From Granulosicoccus sp045110475 (GTDB taxonomy: Bacteria; Pseudomonadota; Gammaproteobacteria; Granulosicoccales; Granulosicoccaceae): a stretch of 64,000 bases of DNA. The stretch lies in contig JBGCGC010000080.1 in the NCBI GenBank assembly GCA_045110475.1, positions 18,219 to 82,218 of the forward strand, read 5' to 3'. Shown here piece by piece: positions 1 through 8,228 of the stretch. Position 1 is the first letter of the stretch; every line of letters begins with the position of its first letter. Position numbers and translations under genes: made by a program. A model generated the notes under the pieces. It was not told where the DNA came from. It searched no databases and saw nothing but the letters and a program-made list of their open reading frames with translations.

Positions 1-549
1 ATCGAATTCTCCCTCAAAGACTGTATTGGCCGGGTCTGGCAGTGCGGCACCATGCAGGTGGATTTTTCCATGCCGGGCAGGCTGGATGCGAGCTATATCG
101 ATGAAAGTGGCGAGCGTCAGATTCCCGTCATGTTGCATCGGGCGATCCTGGGCTCGTTCGAGCGGTTCATTGGTATTCTCATCGAAAATTTCGAGGGAAA
201 ATTGCCACTTTGGTTGTCACCCGTGCAGGCTGTTGTCATGAATATTACGGACAAACAGAGTGCTTTCGTTGAAGAAGTGGCAAAAGTGTTGCAAAATAGC
301 GGGTTACGCGTCCAGACTGACGTGCGTAACGAGAAAATCGGTTTCAAGATCCGTGAGTCGACACTGCAACGTGTGCCGTACTTGCTGGTGGCAGGAGACC
401 GCGAAGTAGAGAGCAGGTCGGTTGCCGTGCGAACCCGTAACGGCGAAGATCTTGGTGTTTTAACCTTGGAAGAACTTAATTTGATGCTTAATAATGAGGT
501 CGCAAACCGCGGCCATGGTGCTGTAAAGACAGCCGCGCAGGAGGGCTGA
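1..549 (+). CDS. thrS: threonyl-tRNA synthetase, C-terminal part (cut by window edge)
   Basis: The reading frame is open from base 1, so the gene begins outside the window. The visible 182 residues contain the end of the class II catalytic domain (W-Q-C-G-T-M-Q-V-D-F, then R-L-D-A-S-Y, then H-R-A-I-L-G-S-F-E-R-F, motif 3) followed by the anticodon-binding domain (LPLWLSPVQAVVMNITDKQS onward). ThrRS charges tRNA-Thr in the cytoplasm. The stop TGA at 547-549 lies only 3 bases before the infC ATT start, and the infC Shine-Dalgarno sequence lies inside the thrS end. The thrS-infC-rpmI-rplT order is the classic gammaproteobacterial arrangement. Confidence 0.97.
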   Translation: MEFSLKDCIGRVWQCGTMQVDFSMPGRLDASYIDESGERQIPVMLHRAILGSFERFIGILIENFEGKLPLWLSPVQAVVMNITDKQSAFVEEVAKVLQNSGLRVQTDVRNEKIGFKIRESTLQRVPYLLVAGDREVESRSVAVRTRNGEDLGVLTLEELNLMLNNEVANRGHGAVKTAAQEG

Positions 550-552
550 TCC

Positions 553-1071
553 ATTTCTGCTAAAAAGATCAATCGGAAGAACGAGGAGATCGATGTCCCG
601 GAAGTACGGCTTATCTCAGCCGAAGGGGAGCAGATCGGCGTCGTACCTATCGACAAAGCGCTGGAAACGGCAGCCGAGGCAGGCCTTGATCTGGTAGAGA
701 TCTCGCCTAACGTCACGCCTCCTGTTTGCAAGATCATGGACCATGGCCGGTTCAAGTTTGAAGCCAACAAGAAGCAGAACGCGGGTCGTAAAAAGCAAAA
801 GACTGCACAGCTCAAGGAAATAAAATTTCGTCCCGGAACCGAAGACGGCGACTACCAGGTCAAATTGAAAAATCTGGTCAGATTTCTGGAAGCCGGCGAC
901 AAGACGAAAATTACCTTGCGTTTTCGGGGCCGGGAAATGGCTCACCGGGAGCTGGGAGCCAAGCTGCTCAAGCGCGTTGAGGAGGATTTGTCAGAATTGG
1001 GAACGGTCGAGCAGTTTCCCAAGCTGGAAGGACGGCAAATGGTTATGGTTATTGCACCCAAAAAGCATTAG
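553..1071 (+). CDS. infC: translation initiation factor IF-3, ATT start
   Basis: IF-3 binds the 30S subunit and polices start-codon choice. The 172-residue frame covers the IF3-N domain (about 1-72, with VEISPNVTPPVCKIMDHGRF) and IF3-C (about 80-172, with EIKFRPGTEDGDYQVKLKN and KITLRFRGREMAH). No ATG or GTG fits the N-terminus: the first ATG (736) would delete most of the N domain. ATT at 553 lies 8 bases after AGGAGG (539-544) and yields ISAKKINRKNEEI, matching the usual IF-3 start region. An AUU start is the known device by which IF-3 represses its own translation. Length is normal. Confidence 0.97.
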   Translation: MSAKKINRKNEEIDVPEVRLISAEGEQIGVVPIDKALETAAEAGLDLVEISPNVTPPVCKIMDHGRFKFEANKKQNAGRKKQKTAQLKEIKFRPGTEDGDYQVKLKNLVRFLEAGDKTKITLRFRGREMAHRELGAKLLKRVEEDLSELGTVEQFPKLEGRQMVMVIAPKKH

Positions 1072-1080
1072 AATGTCCGG

Positions 1081-1099
1081 CTGGCCTTGTTCAGGCCAG
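1081..1099 (+). promoter_or_regulatory. perfect hairpin in the infC-rpmI gap
   Basis: A 7-bp perfect stem (CTGGCCT / AGGCCAG) with loop TGTTC starts 10 bases after the infC stop. The 187-base gap before rpmI is where enterobacteria place the L20-binding translational operator that controls rpmI-rplT. No strong T run follows, so an RNA structure or weak attenuator fits better than a full terminator. Its role as an L20 site is inference from position only. Confidence 0.4.
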
Positions 1100-1258
1100 A
1101 TTTGTCAGCACATAGCCACAGTTGTAAAACGGTGGTCATGTGTAACTACCGCTTTATCAGTCGTTTTCAAGACACCGCGTTGGCGTACCGACACTACGAC
1201 GCCACCGGTGATACATCTCGCAGGCGTAGTTAGCGCCTCATAATCAAGGAGTTGAACA

Positions 1259-1462
1259 GTGTCCAACAAGCAAAAGTCCGTATCGGGAGCCGCCAAGCGG
1301 TTCAAGCGAACGGGTTCTGGCGGCTACAAGCGCAAGAGCTCGCACATGCGTCACATCCTTACCAAGAAAAGCACCAAGCGCAAGCGTCAGCTTCGCGGTG
1401 GAGACATGGTTCATGAGAACGATGTTGTGCTGATCAAACGTATGTTGCCCAATCTTCGCTAG
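1259..1462 (+). CDS. rpmI: 50S ribosomal protein L35
   Basis: A 67-residue, very basic protein with the L35 signature (KQKSVSGAAKRFKRTGSGGY near the start, SSHMRHILTKKSTKRKRQLR in the middle, MLPNLR at the end). It starts with GTG, preceded by AAGGAG at 1246-1251, a good spacing. Its TAG stop overlaps an AGGAG that serves as the ribosome-binding site of rplT 11 bases downstream, so the two ribosomal proteins are translated as a pair. Confidence 0.97.
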   Translation: MSNKQKSVSGAAKRFKRTGSGGYKRKSSHMRHILTKKSTKRKRQLRGGDMVHENDVVLIKRMLPNLR

Positions 1463-1473
1463 GAGCGTTAGTC

Positions 1474-1833
1474 ATGCCAAGAGTAAAACGCGGCGTCACG
1501 GCGCGCGCCAGTCACAAGAAAGTCCTTAAGCAAGCCAAAGGCTATCGCGGTGCCCGTAGCAAGGTATTCCGTGTTGCCAAACAGGCGGTTACCAAAGCCG
1601 GTCAATACGCATACCGAGACAGAAAAGCCAAAAAGCGCGTTTTCCGTCGCTTGTGGATTGCCAGAATCAATGCTGCTGCACGGGCTAACGACATCACCTA
1701 CAGCCGACTCATGCAGGGGTTGAAAATCGCTGGCATCGAGATCGATCGCAAAATGCTTGCAGATCTGGCCATCGCTGACGAAGCCGCTTTTGTAGCAATC
1801 GTCGATAAAGCGAAATCCAGCTTGCCTGCATAG
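1474..1833 (+). CDS. rplT: 50S ribosomal protein L20
   Basis: A 119-residue L20 of normal length. The start MPRVKRGVTARASHKKVLKQ and the motifs KGYRGARSK, YAYRDRKAKKR and RLWIARINAAAR are diagnostic. L20 binds 23S rRNA early in 50S assembly and, in known systems, represses its own operon. It lies 11 bases after rpmI and ends the cotranscribed thrS-infC-rpmI-rplT group: a strong terminator follows at 1940. Confidence 0.98.
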   Translation: MPRVKRGVTARASHKKVLKQAKGYRGARSKVFRVAKQAVTKAGQYAYRDRKAKKRVFRRLWIARINAAARANDITYSRLMQGLKIAGIEIDRKMLADLAIADEAAFVAIVDKAKSSLPA

Positions 1834-1939
1834 TGTTGGGCCGCGCAACAGGCGGCCGCAATAACCAGCAAGGGTTTGGCACTATCAGGCGTCATCGTCT
1901 GCATACCTGAAGTGCCAAGCCAGACGTTTTATCGACACA

Positions 1940-1976
1940 GGGGAATTCCGAATCTTTCGGTATTCCCCTTTTTTTT
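1940..1976 (+). terminator. rho-independent terminator after rplT
   Basis: The stem GGGGAAT / ATTCCCC continues, after one T-T mismatch, into CCGAA / TTCGG with a 3-base loop. Eight T residues follow at once (1969-1976). This is a textbook intrinsic terminator that separates the ribosomal-protein operon from pheST. Confidence 0.92.
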
Positions 1977-2037
1977 GCCAGACACTTTTTCATCACGCTG
2001 TTTCATGACTGATGACGCGTAAGGGAACCTTCCAGAA

Positions 2038-3027
2038 ATGCCATTGGACCTCGACAAACTGATTAACGAAGCTACCGGCCTGGTGGATGAATCGACCTCG
2101 CTGGACAAGCTCGAAGCCGTGCGCGTGGAGCTTCTTGGAAAAAAAGGCCGGCTCACCGGGGTTTTGAAATCCATCGGCAGTCTGCCACCAGAAGAGAAGC
2201 CGGCCGCAGGACAAGCGGTTAATCAGGTCAAGGTCGCCGTGCAGGCCCTCATAGATGAGCGTAGACAGCATTTGGAGAATGCTGTTCTGGCAGAGAAGCT
2301 TGCCAGCGATGCGCTGGATGTCACTCTGCCAGCAGGCGGACAACTGGCTGGCGGACTGCACCCCATTACTCTCACAATTGAGCGTATCAGTGCCTTGTTT
2401 GGGCAACTGGGATTTGTAGCGGCCACCGGTCCGGAAATCGAGGACGATTTTCATAACTTCGAAGCCCTTAACACGCCACCCCACCATCCTGCGAGAGCGA
2501 TGCACGACACATTTTATTTCGACGTTAACCGCCTGCTGCGTACCCAGACCTCGTCTGTACAGATTCGCTATATGGAATCGGTCCAGCCGCCGATGCGGAT
2601 CATCTCCCCCGGTAGGGTTTATCGAATGGACTCCGACAAGACGCACTCACCCATGTTCCATCAGGTCGAGGGATTGCTGGTCGATGAAAATGTATCACTG
2701 AGTGATCTCATGGGACATCTTGAGGCTTTTCTGAACATGTTTTTTGATCAGGATGACTGTGAGATTCGGTTCAGACCGTCGTATTTTCCGTTTACTGAAC
2801 CGTCGGCAGAAGTGGATATCCGGATTAATAAAGGGCCGTGGCTGGAAGTGCTTGGATCGGGCATGGTGCATCCGTCGGTATTTGGTTCGGTCGGTATCGA
2901 CACCGAGCGTTTTACCGGCTATGCCTTTGGTATAGGCGTGGAGCGCCTTGCCATGCTGCGCTATGGCGTGGACGATCTTCGCCAGTTCTTCGAAAACGAC
3001 CTGCGGTTTCTGGCGCAATTTCAATAG
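2038..3027 (+). CDS. pheS: phenylalanyl-tRNA synthetase alpha subunit
   Basis: The catalytic subunit of the alpha2-beta2 PheRS, 329 residues, normal length. An N-terminal coiled-coil region (1-95) precedes the class II core: motif 2 region RIISPGRVYRMDSDKTHSPM (187-206), FRPSYFPFTEPSAEVD (245-260), and the phenylalanine-pocket and motif 3 region GYAFGIGVERLAMLRYG (294-310). Position 274 in the WLEVLG-S-GMVHP segment is serine where E. coli PheS has cysteine. The start ATG follows AAGGGA at a longish distance. pheT follows after 106 bases. Confidence 0.97.
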   Translation: MPLDLDKLINEATGLVDESTSLDKLEAVRVELLGKKGRLTGVLKSIGSLPPEEKPAAGQAVNQVKVAVQALIDERRQHLENAVLAEKLASDALDVTLPAGGQLAGGLHPITLTIERISALFGQLGFVAATGPEIEDDFHNFEALNTPPHHPARAMHDTFYFDVNRLLRTQTSSVQIRYMESVQPPMRIISPGRVYRMDSDKTHSPMFHQVEGLLVDENVSLSDLMGHLEAFLNMFFDQDDCEIRFRPSYFPFTEPSAEVDIRINKGPWLEVLGSGMVHPSVFGSVGIDTERFTGYAFGIGVERLAMLRYGVDDLRQFFENDLRFLAQFQ

Positions 3028-3133
3028 CGTTGAGCGCCAATGAAAGCCTGTAGATTGTAAGGTTTATCAGGCAAATCGATGACGCATTCCGATGCATCGA
3101 TGGTTCCCATTATTGATAATTTAAGGCAGCAGT

Positions 3134-5578
3134 ATGAAATTCAGTGAACAGTGGTTACGAGAATGGGTAAACCCGCCCGTCGATACCGAAGCGCTAGGTG
3201 ATCAACTGACATTTATGGGTCTCGAGGTTGACGAGATCGTGTCGGCGGCACCCGGCTTCGTCGATGTGGTGGTTGCCCGAATCGTCAGTATCGAACAACA
3301 CCCCGACGCCGATCGATTGCGCGTGTGCCAGGTCGATTGTGGAGAGGCAGCACCGGTACAGGTTGTCTGTGGTGCCGCCAATGCTCGTGCCGGGTTGACG
3401 ACGGCTCTGGCTAAAGTGGGAGGCCGCTTGCCCGATGGCACCAAACTGAAAAAAGCCAAACTGCGTGGCGTTGTGTCGATGGGAATGCTTTGCTCGGCAG
3501 CGGAGCTTGAGCTATCTGAGGACGCTGACGGCATCATGGAGCTGCCCGATTCATCAACACCCGGGCAATCGCTGGTTGACTGTCTGGATTTGAACGATTC
3601 GATTATCGATATCGATCTCACGGCTGACCGCGGTGATTGCCTGAGCATTCGCGGTGTGGCACGTGATCTTTGCGCACGTAACGATATGCCTATGCAGTTG
3701 CATGAAATCACCACCGTGCCGGTTCAGATTGATGACACCTGGCCAATTGATGCTGCGGATGATTGCGCCTGTGCGCGTTTCACCGGGCGGGTTGTTCGCA
3801 ATATTGATATCAGTGTGCCCAGTCCGGGCTGGATGGTGGAACGTCTGCGACGCTCCGGCATTCGATCGATTAATTCGGCGGTCGATATCACCAATTACGT
3901 CATGCTGGAGTTGGGGCAACCAATGCATGCTTTCGATCTGGACAAGTTGCAAGGCGCCATTCAGGTCAGACTGGCCAAAAGCGCCGAACGGTTAGTGTTG
4001 CTTGACGGACGAGAGGTGGTACTCGATGAAGACACAACGATTATCGCGGACGATCGTGGACCTATTGGCATAGCAGGAATAATGGGCGGGCAAGACACTG
4101 GTGTCACCGAACAGACAAAGCACGTGTTCTTTGAAAGTGCCTTGTTTCTGCCTACTCAGGTCGCGGGCAAGGCACGGCGTTATTCAATCGCTACTGACTC
4201 CTCGCATCGCTTTGAACGAGGTGTTGACCCTGCAGGGCAGCTTGATGCGCTGGAGTATGCGACAGGCCTGATGCGGACGTTGGCAGGTGGTACGGCTGGG
4301 CCGGTTGGTGACTGGCAGCATTCCACACGCATGCCTGAGCGACTGGACATCAGGGTAAGAAGTTCCAGACTACAGCGGGTGCTGGGTATCAGCCCACCTG
4401 CTGAGACGGTGCAAATGATATTTACGCGCCTTGGAATCGACAGTACGGTGACTGATGACGGCTGGCAGGTCAAGGCGCCCAGTTATCGCTACGACCTGAG
4501 CATAGAGGAAGATTTTATAGAAGAGGTGGCGCGTATTCTGGGCCTTGACACACTGCCTAAAACGTATCCAGCCAACACACCGATGCTGAAGCCATTGTCG
4601 GAGGCGGCAGTTGCTCCCATTGATGTCAAGAAGCGGCTGGTCACTCTGGGTTATCAGGAAGTTGTTACCTACAGCTTTGTCGAGGCCGGTCAGCAAGCAG
4701 TGCTGCGGCCGGATCTTGCCGCATTGCCTCTGGCCAATCCCATGTCATCAGAGCTCGGCGTGATGCGCACGACGCTTGTCAGTGGTTTGATCAATACTCT
4801 TCGGCGCAACTTCAGCCGGCAGATTGGTTCTATCAGGATATTCGAGACCGGTTTGCGTTTTTTACCCAATAACGAAGGCCTATCAGTTGACCAACTGGAT
4901 GACTATATCGTTGCAAACCCTGGCAGTATCGAGCAGATTGACGAATCGGTGCAGCAGCAGGACATGATGGCAGGTCTGGTTGCCGGCCGCCTTGCTACGG
5001 AGAACTGGAACACCGATAGCAGCGAGGTTGATTTTTTTGCTGTCAAGGCAGACATCGAAAACCTTTTTCTGCTGGCCAATGGATTGCCGGTCACTTTCGT
5101 ACGGAGCGACTTACCGATGTTGCATCCCGGTCAGCAGGCAGGAATTGAGGTTAGTGGACAAAGAGTGGGCTATCTGGGGGCGCTCAATCCCGTCGTGTTG
5201 CGTGAGCTTGACCTCGATGCCGCGGCCGTCGTTTTCGAATTTGCGCTGGACGCATTGTGTGTGTCACGAGTGCCCAAAGCTGCGCAGCTCTCGCGCTTTC
5301 CGCAGGTACGCCGCGATCTGGCGTTTCTGGTCGACGAGTCAGTTTCCTATCAACAGATGCTGGATGTCGTAAAACAGACTGTGTCATCGACGCTGGTAGA
5401 CGTTAAACTGTTTGACGTCTATCAGGGTGAAGGTATTAAAAACGGGAAGAAAAGCATGGCTTTAGGGTTGATTCTGCAGGACTTTTCGCGCACTCTAGAA
5501 GACAAGGATGCTGACAAGGTGGTGGCCAAGGTGACGCAAGCGTTGAGCGCGGCACTGGGCGCAGAATTAAGGGTCTAG
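3134..5578 (+). CDS. pheT: phenylalanyl-tRNA synthetase beta subunit
   Basis: At 814 residues, slightly longer than E. coli PheT. The domain order is recognisable: a tRNA-binding OB fold (about 39-150, ARIVSIEQHPDADRLRVCQV and VVCGAANAR), B3/4 editing domain (about 210-385, with SHRFERGVDP), B5 DNA-binding-like domain (about 400-475), the catalytic-like core, and a C-terminal FDX-ACB anticodon-binding domain (about 720-814, LSRFPQVRRDLAFLVDESVS). AAGG lies 7 bases before the ATG. It completes the PheRS tetramer with PheS; ihfA follows 103 bases downstream. Confidence 0.97.
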   Translation: MKFSEQWLREWVNPPVDTEALGDQLTFMGLEVDEIVSAAPGFVDVVVARIVSIEQHPDADRLRVCQVDCGEAAPVQVVCGAANARAGLTTALAKVGGRLPDGTKLKKAKLRGVVSMGMLCSAAELELSEDADGIMELPDSSTPGQSLVDCLDLNDSIIDIDLTADRGDCLSIRGVARDLCARNDMPMQLHEITTVPVQIDDTWPIDAADDCACARFTGRVVRNIDISVPSPGWMVERLRRSGIRSINSAVDITNYVMLELGQPMHAFDLDKLQGAIQVRLAKSAERLVLLDGREVVLDEDTTIIADDRGPIGIAGIMGGQDTGVTEQTKHVFFESALFLPTQVAGKARRYSIATDSSHRFERGVDPAGQLDALEYATGLMRTLAGGTAGPVGDWQHSTRMPERLDIRVRSSRLQRVLGISPPAETVQMIFTRLGIDSTVTDDGWQVKAPSYRYDLSIEEDFIEEVARILGLDTLPKTYPANTPMLKPLSEAAVAPIDVKKRLVTLGYQEVVTYSFVEAGQQAVLRPDLAALPLANPMSSELGVMRTTLVSGLINTLRRNFSRQIGSIRIFETGLRFLPNNEGLSVDQLDDYIVANPGSIEQIDESVQQQDMMAGLVAGRLATENWNTDSSEVDFFAVKADIENLFLLANGLPVTFVRSDLPMLHPGQQAGIEVSGQRVGYLGALNPVVLRELDLDAAAVVFEFALDALCVSRVPKAAQLSRFPQVRRDLAFLVDESVSYQQMLDVVKQTVSSTLVDVKLFDVYQGEGIKNGKKSMALGLILQDFSRTLEDKDADKVVAKVTQALSAALGAELRV

Positions 5579-5681
5579 TATTGATGCTACAAAAAATCAT
5601 ATCTGGAAACGACCAGTGGTCGTTGCGAGACCACTGTCGAGTGTGCCATTGTCTCTTCGCCAATGTGACTGTCTGCACCGC

Positions 5682-5978
5682 ATGGCACTAACTAAAGCAG
5701 CAATGGCCGAGATGCTGTTCGACGAACTCGGGCTGAACAAACGAGAAGCCAAAGAGTTTGTTGAGCACTTCTTCGAAGAGGTCAGAATTGCACTGGAGAC
5801 AGGGCACGACGTCAAGCTGTCGGGGTTCGGCAATTTTGTGCTACGTAACAAAAGCCAGCGCCCGGGGCGTAATCCCAAAACGGGCGAGGAAATTCCTATT
5901 TCTGCAAGGCGAGTGGTTACGTTTCGTCCCGGGCAAAAACTCAAGGCACGTGTAGAGGCTTATGCTGGAGTTCAGTAA
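5682..5978 (+). CDS. ihfA: integration host factor alpha subunit
   Basis: A DNA-bending nucleoid protein of 98 residues. The start MALTKAAMAEMLFDELGLNK, the dimer core LSGFGNFVLRNKSQRPGRNP, and the DNA-inserting arm (NPKTGEEIPI with the conserved proline) identify IHF-alpha rather than HU or IHF-beta. A longer in-frame start exists at 5616, but the family begins at the ATG at 5682. Position directly after pheST is the usual gammaproteobacterial one, where IHF can be made from the pheST transcript. Its end overlaps the next gene by 17 bases. Confidence 0.96.
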   Translation: MALTKAAMAEMLFDELGLNKREAKEFVEHFFEEVRIALETGHDVKLSGFGNFVLRNKSQRPGRNPKTGEEIPISARRVVTFRPGQKLKARVEAYAGVQ

Positions 5979-6321
5979 CAATAACGATCTGCCCACCATT
6001 CCCAACAAGCGCTACTTCACCATCGGGGAGGTCAGCGATCTGTGTATGGTCAAGCCGCATGTCCTGAGATACTGGGAGCAAGAGTTCCCCGATCTTGCGC
6101 CGGTCAAGCGACGCGGCAACCGGCGATACTACCAACAGCACGATGTCATGCTTATTCGCCAGATCCGTAGCCTTCTTTATCAGGAAGGCTATACTATAGG
6201 GGGTGCAAGGCAGCATCTGGCTGGCGATACGGTCAAAGACGACAACGCGCAATCACAGCAGATGATCAGACAGTTGCGCGCCGAACTTGAAGATTTGTTA
6301 CGAATCCTCAGGACTCATTAA
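5962..6321 (+). CDS. MerR-family transcriptional regulator
   Basis: A 119-residue protein with an N-terminal MerR winged helix (YFTIGEVSDLCMVKPHVLRY, then WEQEFPDLAP and the wing RRGNRRYY) and a C-terminal helix (about 95-117) that could form the antiparallel dimer coiled coil. No effector-binding cysteines or large ligand domain are present. It overlaps ihfA by 17 bases, implying translational coupling. This small MerR protein sits after ihfA in Pseudomonas as well, usually before tRNA-Pro as here. Its targets are not known to me. Confidence 0.9.
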   Translation: MLEFSNNNDLPTIPNKRYFTIGEVSDLCMVKPHVLRYWEQEFPDLAPVKRRGNRRYYQQHDVMLIRQIRSLLYQEGYTIGGARQHLAGDTVKDDNAQSQQMIRQLRAELEDLLRILRTH

Positions 6322-6431
6322 ACCAACGGAACACGCACAGAGGGAAATCAGCTAAATTACTAGGGAAGGCTCTTTATTTTTGTCAATTCTGCCAAATTCA
6401 CCTCAGCTTGCGTTAAGCTGCGTGGCTCTGG

Positions 6432-6508
<77 letters not shown>

Positions 6509-6684
6509 GTTTCCGGCGTTGGCAAGTCGTGCAGATGTAGATACGACAGCCAGCATGCAAGCCAATTGACGACATCTTGAGCAACTTCTCGCACACGTGT
6601 AGTGAGATGGGATGTTAACCGTATCTCAAGTCATTGCACCATTGGCCGATTAAAGCCTGTAGCACAGTGTAAATGGAGCTAAAG

Positions 6685-7842
6685 ATGCACTCAGACGAGC
6701 TGCGCACAGCCGTCACAACAATTGGCAAGATACTCAGTAATTCAGGCGTCAGAAAGGCGGTTGACGAGTATCGAATGTCAAAAGGTGACCAGCGCACGGC
6801 GGCAGCCGCACGGCTAAGCCACTCAGGAGCTGTCCTTGTGGACAGTATCGGTTCCATGTCGCCTGACGAAAAGCAGGTGGTCAAGTGTCTACACCTGGAG
6901 TCACTGGGCTCGCCGGACTACTGGCGGGAGCTGATGGTCAGCGATGATGACCCCAAAAAACATCAGGGCGAAATTGTCAGGCTAGCCAGTCGGGTGATGT
7001 TTGCGACCAGTCACCTGCCGTCCATGCTTACTCTGCTTGATGGGGTGCAGGCAACGGGTGGCGCCAGCGATGCCCAGTCAGGCGCTCCCAGCGCTCTGCT
7101 TCATCCTGTTAGTGACGGGGAAGGTGCACTCTTTATTCGACTGACAGATGCCGGTGAGCGAGCATCAGACCCAGACAGGGTAGCTCGGGCAATCGACGGA
7201 ATCGACATGCTTTACAGCGCTTGCGCCAGCATCGCTCGAAAGCCTGCCATCGACCTGCGACTGGACAACGTCGCTGCAAAACTCAATCGTGACCGGGACT
7301 TCCGTTTTACCGGAGAGAAAGACAGCGTTGCTGCGGTCTTTGCGGTTATTGATTCAATTCCAGCCGCATTGGCAGACATCGACCCGGATCAGGACATCGA
7401 TCTTGATTCCGTTGTTCGTTCTCTGCCAATATTTGAAGACCTGAACACATTGGCGTCTCTGGGTACTTTTTCGACCAAGGATCTCACTGACATCAGCGAG
7501 ACCATGCATCAAGGCGCGCTGCTGACGCTGGAAAGCGGCGTTATTCTCATTGACGAGGAAATGATCAACCAGGGCGAGGCGCTTGGCGGGGGTTCAATGT
7601 CTTCAAACGGGCAGGCAGAATCCGCAGCGGCGCATCAGTCAGAAGACTCAGCGGCGCAGAGTGATGAACACTACAACCGTTATCTGCGAGAGCGGGAGGC
7701 CATGCTTCGTCCTCAGTCGCCGGTGGCCAATGGGCAATCGGGTTCCGGGGTATTTGCGGCCGTGGAGACTGGCACAGAAGATCAGACGCGCAAAGATGCC
7801 GTGGATGAGCTTCTGAAGTCGTTGGGGCAGACCCGATCCTGA
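6685..7842 (+). CDS. protein of unknown function, helix-rich
   Basis: I do not recognise this 385-residue protein. It has no signal peptide and no membrane segment, so it is probably cytoplasmic. The first ~300 residues look helical and alternate charged and small residues (TAVTTIGKILSNSGVRKAVD near the start). The last ~90 residues are low complexity, rich in S, A, Q, G and E, and probably disordered, ending in a short helix DAVDELLKSLG. ATG at 6673 also opens the frame, but ATG at 6685 has GGAG 6 bases upstream and is preferred. It is a single gene between tRNA-Pro and a hairpin terminator. Confidence 0.75.
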   Translation: MHSDELRTAVTTIGKILSNSGVRKAVDEYRMSKGDQRTAAAARLSHSGAVLVDSIGSMSPDEKQVVKCLHLESLGSPDYWRELMVSDDDPKKHQGEIVRLASRVMFATSHLPSMLTLLDGVQATGGASDAQSGAPSALLHPVSDGEGALFIRLTDAGERASDPDRVARAIDGIDMLYSACASIARKPAIDLRLDNVAAKLNRDRDFRFTGEKDSVAAVFAVIDSIPAALADIDPDQDIDLDSVVRSLPIFEDLNTLASLGTFSTKDLTDISETMHQGALLTLESGVILIDEEMINQGEALGGGSMSSNGQAESAAAHQSEDSAAQSDEHYNRYLREREAMLRPQSPVANGQSGSGVFAAVETGTEDQTRKDAVDELLKSLGQTRS

Positions 7843-8228
7843 GGGTCATCGACTCCCGGCGGTAAGGCGATACATCCGCGACACTATTGTCTTATTGCTG
7901 TCTGGATCCCCAGAGAGAATGACAAAAAGGGCCCCGTTTTGGGGCCTGTTTTGGTTTTGCGGCTTGCGTCTCGCGATCGTCCTCCCAGTTGCTTGTGGAC
8001 AGAGTCAGTCTGGTCGATGGTTGCCGTTGTGATTGGTCACTTTTAACAGTGATCATCACAGGGGTTGTCTGGCATGTTGATTGCAAAATTCCAGTGGCAC
8101 ATTGCCTTGTTTTTGCAGGGTGACAACGGCCAGTTGCGCGACATTAGCAGAGTTTTCGTGATCTGGAAGCGGGCCCGAAACACGTTGACGGTTGTCCGAA
8201 CAGTACGGGAAGGGTACGGGCTAATTTA
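7843..8228. other. intergenic region between unknown gene and glycosyltransferase
   Basis: 386 bases with no convincing gene. It holds the hairpin terminator at 7928-7960 and then about 265 bases that should contain the promoter of the glycosyltransferase gene. I see no clear -35/-10 pair. Local AT content rises toward the glycosyltransferase. Confidence 0.5.
7928..7960 (+). terminator. probable rho-independent terminator
   Basis: GGCCCC / GGGGCC stem with loop GTTTT (7930-7946), followed by a broken T tract (TGTTTTGGTTTT). It lies 85 bases after the stop of the unknown gene. The GG in the T tract makes it weaker than the rplT terminator. Confidence 0.65.

Noticed and set aside
117..815. Minus-strand open frame of 232 codons over thrS/infC
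   Set aside because: It is antisense to two certain genes, has no recognisable domain, and its composition mirrors their codons.
1453..1470. CTAGGAGCG at the rpmI stop as another CTAG-family repeat end
   Set aside because: Only the first eight bases match, and they are explained by the stop codon plus the rplT ribosome-binding site.
5616..5681. N-terminal extension of IHF-alpha
   Set aside because: The 22 extra residues have no counterpart in the family, and ATG at 5682 gives the standard protein.
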